From positions 62,001-126,000 of the forward strand of contig JBFWVZ010000003.1 in the NCBI GenBank assembly GCA_050246475.1: DNA of 64,000 nt. The letters are read 5' to 3'. This document shows positions 25,865 through 33,272 of this stretch, piece after piece. The stretch's first letter is position 1. The number at the start of each line of letters is the position of its first letter. The notes under the pieces were generated by a model. That model did not search any database. It had not been told where the DNA came from and saw nothing but the letters and a program-made list of their open reading frames with translations. A program made the position numbers and the translations under genes. This DNA comes from CADEEL01 sp050246475 (GTDB taxonomy: Bacteria > Pseudomonadota > Alphaproteobacteria > Caulobacterales > Aquidulcibacteraceae).

Positions 25865-25941
25865 TGGCGCGAGTGACGGGGCTCGAACCCGCGACCTCCG
25901 GCGTGACAGGCCGGCGCTCTAACCGACTGAGCTACACCCGC
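25865..25941 (-). tRNA. tRNA-Asp (anticodon GTC)
   Basis: 77 bases on the minus strand. Acceptor GCGGGTG pairs with CACTCGC, the anticodon stem is CCGGC/GCCGG with loop CTGTCAC (anticodon GTC), the T loop is TTCGAGC, the discriminator is G and CCA is encoded at 25867-25865. A good promoter candidate precedes it. Confidence 0.96.
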
Positions 25942-25959
25942 GTAAGCAGGAACGGGGGC

Positions 25960-25987
25960 AGATAGGCTAAGCCCCTTCCCCGGTCAA
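25960..25987 (-). promoter_or_regulatory. Putative promoter of tRNA-Asp
   Basis: Minus strand -35 TTGACC (25987-25982), 16-base spacer, -10 CTATCT (25965-25960), 19 bases before the tRNA. The best match to the window's TTGnnn-16-CTATnn pattern. Confidence 0.65.
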
Positions 25988-26100
25988 GCGAACCCCCGCC
26001 GCATGCAGAAGGGCCGCCTTGCCAGTCGATTTTGGGGCGCCCCGACGGGCTTCGACCTGCTAGGAAGGGCTGGTTGGGATTAACCGAGGGAGTAAGGCCG

Positions 26101-27201
26101 ATGCGCGGGATCGCACGGATTCTACTAATTTTGGTCGTCGTTCTGGTTGTAATCGGCGTTGCCGGCTACTTCCTGATGCCGCCGACAGCCAGCCGCACAC
26201 AAACTTTCACGATCGACCGCCCGCCCGCGGCCGTATTCGCGCGCCTCGCGACCGCGCCGGAGGGCTTCCAGCTCGCCGAAGGCGTCACGCAAACGCGGGT
26301 TGTCTCGGCTTCGGACAACACGGTCGTCGCCGATGTCGCGTTCGCGGATGGCTCAACCGGCACCGCGACTTACACCATCGAGCCCGAAGGAAACGGCTCG
26401 GAAGTGTCGCTGCGCATCGAACAAGCGCTCGGGCCCAACCCGCTTGATCGCGTGCAGGCGCTGACGGGCGGTGAAGTCGGCCCCGTCGTGGAAGCCGCTT
26501 CGACGGCAGTGACGGCCGACCTCAACGAACTCGGCACGTTCAATTTCAGCGGCCTGGCCTATGAGATCGTGCAGGTCGATGCGCGCCCGTTCCTGTTCGT
26601 GACGGGTTCTGTTCCGATTGACGCAGAGGCGATACGCGAAGGGGTGGCGCAATCGATGGTGCTCGTGGCCCCAATCCTCGCACGCTATCGCCTGCAGCAA
26701 GACGGTCCGCCCATGGCGGTGGAGACCGGATGGACCGAGGGTCCTGACGGCCGTTACTCGTTTGAGGCGGGCGTGCCGTATCGTGGAGAGGCGCCCCGTG
26801 TTCTCGTTGGTGTCGCCAACGGCGTGACGCCGGCCGGCACCGCGATCCGCGTGCGCTTCCAAGGGCCGGAAGAGAACGTCATCCCAACCTACGACCAGAT
26901 GGAATCGATGATCTCCGCGGCGCGGCTGACGCGCGGACGCTCGTTCGAGATCTATCACGACGATCCGGCGCAAGCCGGCGGCTCGGTCGATCGCGAGATC
27001 TATTATCTCGTGACGGGAGACGTGACGCGCTTGGCGCAAGTCGCGCCGTCCGCGGCGGTGACCGCGCCTGCGCCCGTTGCGCCAGCCGCGCCCGCCGGCG
27101 CGGCTGAAGCCACGCCGCAAGCCACGCCCGCGCCGCCCGCGGCAGGTGAGACGCCGGCTGAAACGCCCGCTCCGATCGAAGAACCGGCGCCGGCGCAATA
27201 G
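26101..27201 (+). CDS. Membrane-anchored SRPBCC plus GyrI-like domain protein
   Basis: 366 residues from ATG 26101 with gagggagtaagg before it. An N-terminal membrane anchor (about 6-26) leads to an SRPBCC/polyketide-cyclase-like domain (TIDRPPAAVFARLATAPEGFQ ... GTATYTIEPEGNGSEVSLRIEQ), then a GyrI-like/AraC effector-binding domain ending with RSFEIYHDDP...REIYYLVT. The last 50 residues are a Pro/Ala/Thr-rich disordered tail. The combination is known from uncharacterised proteins. It probably binds a small hydrophobic ligand at the outer face of the inner membrane, which is inference. An intrinsic terminator follows. Confidence 0.7.
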   Translation: MRGIARILLILVVVLVVIGVAGYFLMPPTASRTQTFTIDRPPAAVFARLATAPEGFQLAEGVTQTRVVSASDNTVVADVAFADGSTGTATYTIEPEGNGSEVSLRIEQALGPNPLDRVQALTGGEVGPVVEAASTAVTADLNELGTFNFSGLAYEIVQVDARPFLFVTGSVPIDAEAIREGVAQSMVLVAPILARYRLQQDGPPMAVETGWTEGPDGRYSFEAGVPYRGEAPRVLVGVANGVTPAGTAIRVRFQGPEENVIPTYDQMESMISAARLTRGRSFEIYHDDPAQAGGSVDREIYYLVTGDVTRLAQVAPSAAVTAPAPVAPAAPAGAAEATPQATPAPPAAGETPAETPAPIEEPAPAQ

Positions 27202-27222
27202 GACGAGCTCAAGAACAGAAGA

Positions 27223-27252
27223 GGCCGCGGGAGTGATCCCGCGGCCTTTTTT
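27223..27252 (+). terminator. Rho-independent terminator after the SRPBCC/GyrI gene
   Basis: A 10-base-pair G+C stem ggccgcggga/tcccgcggcc with a four-base loop, followed by six T residues. The clearest intrinsic terminator in the window. Confidence 0.9.
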
Positions 27253-27267
27253 GTTGCTGGTCACTTT

Positions 27268-27371
27268 CCTCCCCCGCGTGCGGGGGAGGTGATCGCGAAG
27301 CGATCGGAGGGGGCGATCTCCCCCTCAGTCACGCATTCGCGTGACGGCTCCCCCGTAAACGGGGGAGCAAA
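27268..27371. repeat. Family A repeat with three to four hairpins
   Basis: Hairpins CCTCCCCCGC/GCGGGGGAGG, gatcgcgaagcgatc, tcacgcattcgcgtga and GCTCCCCCGT/ACGGGGGAGC, in the order outer-inner-inner-outer. It lies between the terminator and the stop of the minus-strand lipoprotein gene. Confidence 0.7.
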
Positions 27372-27376
27372 CCGAA

Positions 27377-27874
27377 TTACCCTCGAACCGGATCGCTCCA
27401 GGCTTGCGTTGGCGAGGTTTGCGTCAGCAGCATTTGCAGGCGCGCGTTGGGGCGCAGGATGGTCTCGCCTTCCTCGTCCTTCACGCCGGCGAAGAGATCG
27501 CCCGTCGCGGTGTCGATCGCGATGACGGATGTGCCGTTCGGGCAATTGTGCGCCATGCAGCCCACGAACACGAGCGCCTCGACGCCGTTCGACGTGACGA
27601 TGCGTGAGGGCGTCTGCACATCCATGCTGCGCGAGAAGCGCGCGGCCTGATCTTGCGGCAAGCCGAGCTGCTCGATGGCGAACCGCTCCATGCCGGAAGC
27701 GCGCACAAAATCCATGTAATAGACGCCATCCTGGGCGCGCAGCGCGCTGGTGACGGGCGCCACTTGCGGCGGCAGGCTCGCGGCGGGCTGCACCGAAGCC
27801 GTCTTCTCCGCGGGCTGCTGCTGCCCGCACGCCGCCAGCGCTGCCGCCAAGGCCGCCGCCAAAACCACGCGCAT
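27377..27874 (-). CDS. Lipoprotein, Ivy-like (lysozyme inhibitor family)
   Basis: 165 residues. Signal peptide with lipobox ALAAC, so a lipoprotein. The core has FVGCMAHNCPNGTSVIAID, similar to the CKPHDC motif of the inhibitor of vertebrate lysozyme (Ivy): two cysteines three residues apart plus His and Asn. The body length and the following GDLFAGVKDEEG fit that family, but the loop differs and identification is by motif only. If right, it protects peptidoglycan from lysozyme-type hydrolases in the periplasm or controls the cell's own lytic enzymes. Confidence 0.6.
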   Translation of the reverse strand: MRVVLAAALAAALAACGQQQPAEKTASVQPAASLPPQVAPVTSALRAQDGVYYMDFVRASGMERFAIEQLGLPQDQAARFSRSMDVQTPSRIVTSNGVEALVFVGCMAHNCPNGTSVIAIDTATGDLFAGVKDEEGETILRPNARLQMLLTQTSPTQAWSDPVRG

Positions 27875-27929
27875 TCCTGAATCTCCTCTCGATGGCTAGC
27901 CAACCGAAGCAAGCGAAGCTTGCGAAGGC

Positions 27930-28004
27930 TGGTGGGCGGTGACGGGATCGAACCGCCGACCCGCTGCGTGTAAAACAGCCGCTCTACCGCTGAGCTAACC
28001 GCCC
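27930..28004 (-). tRNA. tRNA-Val (anticodon TAC)
   Basis: 75 bases on the minus strand. Acceptor GGGCGGT pairs with ACCGCCC, the anticodon stem is GCTGT/GCAGC with loop TTTACAC (anticodon TAC), the T loop is TTCGATC, and CCA is encoded. No convincing promoter seen. Confidence 0.95.
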
Positions 28005-28070
28005 CTTGGGGCGTCAAATAGCGCGCACGCCCCGGTTTCTCCATGCCGCGCGCGCACTTTGGAGCGATCG

Positions 28071-29099
28071 ATGAACAGACGCGCCTTGTTGAGCGCCGCG
28101 GCGGGCGCGTTGGTGAGCGCGTGCGCCAGCGGCGGCGGGAGATCGGAAGCGGAAACGGCGATGGCGCCTGTGGTGCGCGCGGGTTTCACAGGTTCGGTGC
28201 TGGTCGCGTGCGGAGCGGGGATCGTCTTCGCGCGCGACTACGGCGTTTCCGATCCTGCGGGGCGCACGCCGTCTTACTGGGTCGCCTCCATTTCAAAGCA
28301 ATTCACGGCGGCGGCGGCCTTGCGCTTGCGCGAGTTGGGGCGGCTCCGGCTTGAGCAGCCGATCGCGGATTTCTTTCCCGATGCGCCGGAGGAGAAGCGC
28401 GCGATCACGCTGATGCAGCTGATGACGCACCGATCCGGGTTGCAGCAAGTCTATGCCGCCGACGGCGTCGCCGATCGCGCCGGCGCCGTGCGTCGCATTC
28501 TGGCGGGCGCGCTCGGCGAAGCGCCGGGCGCGCGCTTCCGCTATTCCAACGACAACTACACACTCGTCGCGGCGATCATCGAGATCGTCGCCGGCGAGCC
28601 GTTCGAGACGGTCGTGGCGCGCGAGGCCTTTGCGCGGGCGGAATTGCAGCAGGCGGGCTTCTGGCCGCACGCGGGAGGCGATTTCCTGCCGCCGCTTATG
28701 GCGCCGATTGAAGAGGCCGAGATCCGCGCCGCGAACTGGGGCTTCCGGGGCGGAACGGGGATGCGGTGCTCCGTGCCCGATCTCCATCGCTGGGTGGCGG
28801 CGCTCGATGAAGGCCGCGTGCTCACACCCGAGAGCCTCGCGCTGCTCTACGGTCCGCACGTGCGGGCGGGCGACGGCGTTGGGTTCAACTGGTTTCACTC
28901 GCGCGATGCCGCGGGGAGGGCGCTCCTCTGGACGCGCGGGACCGAATCCTACGGGGCGAACGCCATTCTCTATCGCGCGGCCGGCACGCCGCTGATTATC
29001 GCTGCGGCCACCCATGCCGGACCCGCCGAGGGGGACGGCTGGTCCCGCCGTGCGCGGGATGTTTTGCTCGCCGCTTATCCAGGGGCGCCATGCGGCTAG
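28071..29099 (+). CDS. Serine hydrolase, beta-lactamase/PBP family, exported
   Basis: 342 residues from ATG 28071 (ggagcgatcg upstream). The signal MNRRALLSAAAGALVSAC has an arginine pair and a possible lipobox cysteine. The SxxK nucleophile motif is S73-I-S-K76 and the second motif YSN lies in FRYSNDNYTLVAAIIE; both are typical of class C-like serine hydrolases (EstB/DD-peptidase type, Pfam beta-lactamase family). Antibiotic resistance is not implied. It ends 47 bases before nuoB, so nuoB could lie on its transcript as well as having its own promoter. Confidence 0.85.
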   Translation: MNRRALLSAAAGALVSACASGGGRSEAETAMAPVVRAGFTGSVLVACGAGIVFARDYGVSDPAGRTPSYWVASISKQFTAAAALRLRELGRLRLEQPIADFFPDAPEEKRAITLMQLMTHRSGLQQVYAADGVADRAGAVRRILAGALGEAPGARFRYSNDNYTLVAAIIEIVAGEPFETVVAREAFARAELQQAGFWPHAGGDFLPPLMAPIEEAEIRAANWGFRGGTGMRCSVPDLHRWVAALDEGRVLTPESLALLYGPHVRAGDGVGFNWFHSRDAAGRALLWTRGTESYGANAILYRAAGTPLIIAAATHAGPAEGDGWSRRARDVLLAAYPGAPCG

Positions 29100-29108
29100 A
29101 GGGCCGCC

Positions 29109-29136
29109 TTGCTTCCCAAAGCGGGCGCTTCTAGCT
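29109..29136 (+). promoter_or_regulatory. Possible promoter in front of nuoB
   Basis: TTGCTT (29109-29114), 16-base spacer, CTAGCT (29131-29136) in the 47-base gap before nuoB. Weak -10; included because nuoB starts a block of more than 20 genes with no other visible promoter. Confidence 0.3.
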
Positions 29137-29146
29137 TCCGCGCGCC

Positions 29147-29686
29147 ATGACAACCACACCGGCCGCACCGCCGATCTATCCCCCGCGCGAGGACGATCCC
29201 TTCTTCACCGGGCTCTCCAACGAGCTGGCGGACAAAGGCTTCCTAGTCGCGGCCGCGGACGATTTGATCACCTGGGCGCGCACCGGCTCGCTCATGTGGA
29301 TGACATTCGGGCTCGCTTGCTGCGCGGTCGAGATGATGCAGGCGATGATGCCGCGCTACGATCTGGAGCGTTTCGGGTTTGCGCCGCGCGCCTCGCCCCG
29401 GCAGAGCGACGTGATGATTGTGGCGGGCACGCTCACCAACAAAATGGCCCCCGCGCTCCGGAAGGTTTACGACCAGATGCCGAACCCGCGCTACGTGATC
29501 TCCATGGGATCGTGCGCGAACGGCGGCGGCTATTATCATTATAGCTACGCCGTGGTGCGCGGGTGCGACCGCGTCGTGCCGGTCGATATCTACATTCCCG
29601 GCTGCCCGCCGACAGCAGAGGCGCTGGTGTACGGCGTGCTGCAGCTGCAGCGCAAAATCCGCCGCGAAGGGAGCATTGTTCGGTGA
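29147..29686 (+). CDS. nuoB: NADH-quinone oxidoreductase subunit B
   Basis: 179 residues. Ligands of the N2 [4Fe-4S] cluster are visible: tandem C58-C59 (LACCAVEMM), the cysteine in SMGSCANGGG and the one in YIPGCPPTAEAL. N2 is the last cluster before ubiquinone. ATG 29147. The stop overlaps the nuoC start as GTGA. First gene of the plus-strand nuo block here; nuoA is elsewhere. Confidence 0.97.
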   Translation: MTTTPAAPPIYPPREDDPFFTGLSNELADKGFLVAAADDLITWARTGSLMWMTFGLACCAVEMMQAMMPRYDLERFGFAPRASPRQSDVMIVAGTLTNKMAPALRKVYDQMPNPRYVISMGSCANGGGYYHYSYAVVRGCDRVVPVDIYIPGCPPTAEALVYGVLQLQRKIRREGSIVR

Positions 29687-30321
29687 GCGGCGCGATGCGC
29701 TTTACGCCGCTCATGGAGGGGCCGGGGCCGCACGAGATCGGCGGCCATATCGTGAGCTCGATGGCCGACGCCGTCACCGGTTACGAAGCATCGTTCGGCG
29801 AGTGCACGGTGCGCGCAAAGGCGGCCGACATCGTCACGGTGATGAAATTCCTGCGCGACAACAAGGATTGCCGCTTCGAGACTCTCATCGATATCTGCGG
29901 CGTCGATTGGCCGGAGCGGGCTAAGCGCTTCGACGTCGTCTATCATCTGCTCTCGATGCGCCGGAACATCCGCGTGCGTGTGAAGGTGGAGGCGGATGAG
30001 CAGACGCCGGTGCCGTCGATCGCATCGGTGTTTCCGTGCGCGGATTGGTTCGAGCGCGAGGCGTTCGATATGTACGGGATCCTCTTCAGCGGGCATCCCG
30101 ATCTGCGGCGCATCCTCACGGATTACGGCTTCCAGGGTTTCCCGCTGCGCAAGGAATTCCCGCTCACCGGGCATGTCGAGGTGCGCTACGACCCCGAGCA
30201 GCGGCGCGTCGTTTACGAGCCGGTGAAGCTGCCGGCCGCCTACCGCAATTTCGATTTCATCAGTCCGTGGGAAGGCATGCAGAGCGTGCTGCCGGGGGAT
30301 GAAAAGGCGAAGGACGAGTAG
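29683..30321 (+). CDS. nuoC: NADH-quinone oxidoreductase subunit C
   Basis: 212 residues from GTG 29683, coupled to nuoB (GTGA). ATG 29695 is an alternative start. Carries the 30-kDa subunit signature FEREAFDMYGILFSGHPDLRRILTDYGFQGFPLRKEFPL. Peripheral-arm subunit next to NuoB and NuoD. Separate from NuoD, not fused as in enterobacteria. Confidence 0.96.
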   Translation: MSGAMRFTPLMEGPGPHEIGGHIVSSMADAVTGYEASFGECTVRAKAADIVTVMKFLRDNKDCRFETLIDICGVDWPERAKRFDVVYHLLSMRRNIRVRVKVEADEQTPVPSIASVFPCADWFEREAFDMYGILFSGHPDLRRILTDYGFQGFPLRKEFPLTGHVEVRYDPEQRRVVYEPVKLPAAYRNFDFISPWEGMQSVLPGDEKAKDE

Positions 30322-30323
30322 TC

Positions 30324-31532
30324 ATGGCTGACGACGCCTCACCGATCGCCCCTGCAGAAGAAAAGCGCACGTTCACGATAAATTTCGGGCCGCAGCATCC
30401 GGCGGCGCACGGCGTGTTGCGGCTGGTGCTGGAGCTTGACGGCGAAGTCGTCGAGCGCGTCGATCCGCATATCGGGCTGCTGCATCGCGGCACCGAGAAG
30501 CTGATCGAATACAAAACCTATCTGCAGGCGATGCCCTATTTCGACCGGCTCGATTACGTCGCGCCAATGAACCAGGAGCATGCGTTCTGCCTGGCGATCG
30601 AAAAGCTCGCCGGCATCGAGGTGCCGCGCCGCGCGCAGATTATCCGCGTGTTGTTCTGCGAGATCGGGCGCCTCCTCTCGCACATCATGAACGTCACGAC
30701 CCAGGCGTTGGATGTGGGCGCGCTCACGCCGCCGGTGTGGGGCTTTGAGCAGCGCGAAAAGCTCATGGTGTTTTACGAGCGCGCGTCGGGCTCACGCATG
30801 CACGCGTGCTATTTCCGTCCCGGCGGCGTCCATCAGGACATTACCCCTCAGCTCATCGACGACATCGAGATCTTTTGCCGCGATTTCCCGAAGGCTATTC
30901 GCGAAATCGAGACGCTCATCACCGACAACCGCATCTTCAAGCAGCGCAATGTGAACATCGGCGTCGTCAGCGCGCAGGACGCGCTCGATTGGGGATTCTC
31001 GGGCGTGATGGTGCGCGGCTCGGGCATGGCGTGGGATCTCCGCCGCGCGCAGCCCTACGAGATTTACTCGGAACTCGATTTCAGGATTCCGGTCGGCAAG
31101 AACGGCGATTGCTACGATCGCTACCTCGTCCGCATGGAGGAGATGTACGAGTCGACGAAGATCATGCAGCAATGCGTCGATCTCTTGCGCAAGACGCCGG
31201 GACCGGTGCTGCCGGAAAACTCGAAGGTCGCGCCGCCGCGCCGCGCGCAGATGAAGGAGTCGATGGAGGCGCTCATCCATCACTTCAAGCTCTACACGGA
31301 AGGCTTCCACTTGGGCCCCGGCGAAGCCTACGCCGCTGTTGAAGCGCCGAAGGGCGAGTTCGGCGTCTACCTCATCGCGGACGGCACGAACCGCCCGTAC
31401 CGCTGCAAAATCCGCGCGCCAGGGTTTCCGCATTTGCAGGCGATGGATTATCTCTGCAAAGGCCACATGCTGGCGGACGTGAGCGCCATTCTTGGCTCGC
31501 TCGACATCGTGTTCGGGGAGATCGACCGTTGA
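30324..31532 (+). CDS. nuoD: NADH-quinone oxidoreductase subunit D
   Basis: 402 residues from ATG 30324. The 49-kDa signature LHRGTEKLIEYKTYLQAMPYFDRLDY is present near residue 55, together with the quinone-site histidine in INFGPQHPAAHGVLRL. The C-terminus SAILGSLDIVFGEIDR is typical. It forms the quinone cavity with NuoB. The stop overlaps a TTG start of the next small gene by TTGA. Confidence 0.97.
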   Translation: MADDASPIAPAEEKRTFTINFGPQHPAAHGVLRLVLELDGEVVERVDPHIGLLHRGTEKLIEYKTYLQAMPYFDRLDYVAPMNQEHAFCLAIEKLAGIEVPRRAQIIRVLFCEIGRLLSHIMNVTTQALDVGALTPPVWGFEQREKLMVFYERASGSRMHACYFRPGGVHQDITPQLIDDIEIFCRDFPKAIREIETLITDNRIFKQRNVNIGVVSAQDALDWGFSGVMVRGSGMAWDLRRAQPYEIYSELDFRIPVGKNGDCYDRYLVRMEEMYESTKIMQQCVDLLRKTPGPVLPENSKVAPPRRAQMKESMEALIHHFKLYTEGFHLGPGEAYAAVEAPKGEFGVYLIADGTNRPYRCKIRAPGFPHLQAMDYLCKGHMLADVSAILGSLDIVFGEIDR

Positions 31533-31807
31533 AGCGCGCGCCGATCGATTGCCCGCGCCACGGCGCCAAGCAGCGCCGCGCCTTCGTGTGCATACACGCG
31601 CTTTCCACGCTGCACGACCGTGCGCCGCGCGGCTTTCAATGGGGTCGCGACAGCGAGGGCGAGTACGCGGCATGGTGTGATGCTTGCTCGCTCCAATCGA
31701 TCGAGGAGCGCAACCGGCTGGCGCCTGCGCTGGTGCGGCCGCTTTGCCTGCATTGCTTTGCCGATATTGGGCGCATCAACGGCATCAAGTGGCCGGACGA
31801 TCCCTGA
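31529..31807 (+). CDS. Small cysteine-rich protein inserted between nuoD and nuoE
   Basis: 92 residues from TTG 31529, overlapping the nuoD stop (TTGA). Cysteines lie in DCPRHG, FVCIH, WCDACS and LCLHCF, a pattern suggesting a zinc-bound small domain. No membrane helix. I recognise no family and it is not a normal complex I subunit. Coupling to nuoD suggests a role in assembly, metal delivery or quality control of the complex, but that is inference; it may also be a passenger gene. Confidence 0.6.
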   Translation: MKRAPIDCPRHGAKQRRAFVCIHALSTLHDRAPRGFQWGRDSEGEYAAWCDACSLQSIEERNRLAPALVRPLCLHCFADIGRINGIKWPDDP

Positions 31808-31822
31808 TGGCGCGCTAAGCCG

Positions 31823-32281
31823 ATGATGCTCTGGATCGAAGGCCTCGTTGCACTCATCGTGATGCTGGCCTTCTTCGTGTCCTCGTTCTTTCTGTTCAAC
31901 GCCGAGCAGGTCGCCCATCATCCGGGGCGCGTGCGGGCGGGCGCGGCCATCCAGGGGCTCATCATCGGCCTCATTCTCGGCTTCGTGATCGTGCCGCTCA
32001 GGATGACGATGATGAGTTCCGCGATGGACGGGCCGCCCAATCCTTATGCGTCCCTTTCCATCCTGCCGGCCTTCATTCTGTTGATTCTGGTGCGCCGGGG
32101 TGCGCTCTTGAGGGCGCCCGTCATCAAGACCTATTTGCGCGCCTATCGCCGCGCGATGCTCAACCGGACGCGCGACGAGGCGTTGAAGCAGATCGCCAAG
32201 CTCGACGAGATCGAGGGGCGATCCGCCAGCGGCGAGGAGCGGGGCAAATCGCCAGTCGAAATTTCCGGCGGAGCGCCCTAA
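31823..32281 (+). CDS. Small membrane protein between nuoD and nuoE
   Basis: 152 residues from ATG 31823. Three hydrophobic stretches (about 4-26, 40-60 and 73-90) followed by a charged cytosolic tail with a helical segment (RNRTRDEALKQIAKLDEI-like). No recognised family; not a NuoA/J/K paralogue as far as I can see. It ends 9 bases before nuoE on the same strand. Confidence 0.55.
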   Translation: MMLWIEGLVALIVMLAFFVSSFFLFNAEQVAHHPGRVRAGAAIQGLIIGLILGFVIVPLRMTMMSSAMDGPPNPYASLSILPAFILLILVRRGALLRAPVIKTYLRAYRRAMLNRTRDEALKQIAKLDEIEGRSASGEERGKSPVEISGGAP

Positions 32282-32290
32282 GAGAGCCCC

Positions 32291-32947
32291 ATGAGCGCCC
32301 GCCGCCTTGCCGAAGTGCAGCCCGAGAGCTTTGCGTTCCGCCCGGAGAACCTGCCGGAGGTGGAGCGTCAGCTTGCCAAGTTCCCGCCGGAGCGGAAGGC
32401 TTCCGCCGTCATCCCGCTCTTGTGGATCGTGCAGAAGCAGGAAGGCTGGGTGAGCGAGCCCGCGATCCGCGCGGTGGCGGAGAAACTCGGGATGCCGCGC
32501 ATCCGCGTGCTGGAGGTCGTGACGTTCTACACGATGTTCCATCTGGAGCCGCGCGGGCGCCATCATCTGCAGGTCTGCGGGACGACGCCGTGCATGCTGC
32601 GCGGCGCGGAGGATTTGAAAGCGGTCTGCAAGAAGCGGATCGGCGAGAAATTCGCGCTCTCGCGCGACGGCAAGTTTTCCTGGGAAGAGGTCGAATGCAT
32701 GGGGGCGTGTGTGAATGCGCCCATCGTCGCGGTTGACGATTATTACTACGAGGATCTTTCGCCGGACGACCTGAACGCGCTGATGGATAAGCTCGCCGCC
32801 GACGAGGCGATCGCGCCGGGCTCCGCGCTCGGGCGCCAGACTTCGGCGCCCGAAGCGGGCGCGAAGACTCTGACGGACGCCGCGCTCTATGACGGTTCGC
32901 TCGCGCGGCCCGTGACGTTGCCGAACAAGCCGGCGCCCGCCGAATGA
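32291..32947 (+). CDS. nuoE: NADH-quinone oxidoreductase subunit E
   Basis: 218 residues. [2Fe-2S] ligands of cluster N1a: CGTTPCMLRG and CMGACVNAPIV. The thioredoxin-like domain ends near residue 165, after which comes an Ala/Pro-rich C-terminal extension common in alphaproteobacterial NuoE. Part of the NADH-oxidising module with NuoF and NuoG. The last four bases (ATGA) overlap the next small gene. Confidence 0.96.
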   Translation: MSARRLAEVQPESFAFRPENLPEVERQLAKFPPERKASAVIPLLWIVQKQEGWVSEPAIRAVAEKLGMPRIRVLEVVTFYTMFHLEPRGRHHLQVCGTTPCMLRGAEDLKAVCKKRIGEKFALSRDGKFSWEEVECMGACVNAPIVAVDDYYYEDLSPDDLNALMDKLAADEAIAPGSALGRQTSAPEAGAKTLTDAALYDGSLARPVTLPNKPAPAE

Positions 32948-33270
32948 GCGAGCCGCAATCGCCTCTCGGGCCTGAGACGCCGCCGCCGCCCGCGCAACAG
33001 GGCGAAGTTGAAGCGTCCCTCTACGCGAAGCGGCGTTTGCCCTTCGAGGAGCGCGGCGCGCGCGCGAACACACGCCATCCTGGGTTGACGGCGGCGGCCG
33101 CACTCTACGGCGTTGCGATGCTCGTCGCGTTTGGCGTCGCGGGCTACATGGCCGTGGTGCAGCGCCATGAGTTCGTGTCCGTGCCGGTGCTTGCGTCGAT
33201 CGCGATCGGAATCTGGTTCGCGATCCGCATGACGATGATGCTGAGGCCGCAAAAGCCGAGGGAAGACTAA
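32944..33270 (+). CDS. Small membrane protein between nuoE and nuoF
   Basis: 108 residues from ATG 32944 (ATGA overlap with nuoE). Pro-rich N-terminus, then two helices at about 52-74 and 80-98 and a short basic tail. No family recognised. Two bases separate its stop from nuoF, so it is embedded in the operon. Confidence 0.55.
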   Translation: MSEPQSPLGPETPPPPAQQGEVEASLYAKRRLPFEERGARANTRHPGLTAAAALYGVAMLVAFGVAGYMAVVQRHEFVSVPVLASIAIGIWFAIRMTMMLRPQKPRED

Positions 33271-33272
33271 GA

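Noticed and set aside
28071..29099. Antibiotic resistance beta-lactamase
   Set aside because: SxxK and YSN motifs are general to serine hydrolases; nothing marks it as a drug-hydrolysing enzyme.
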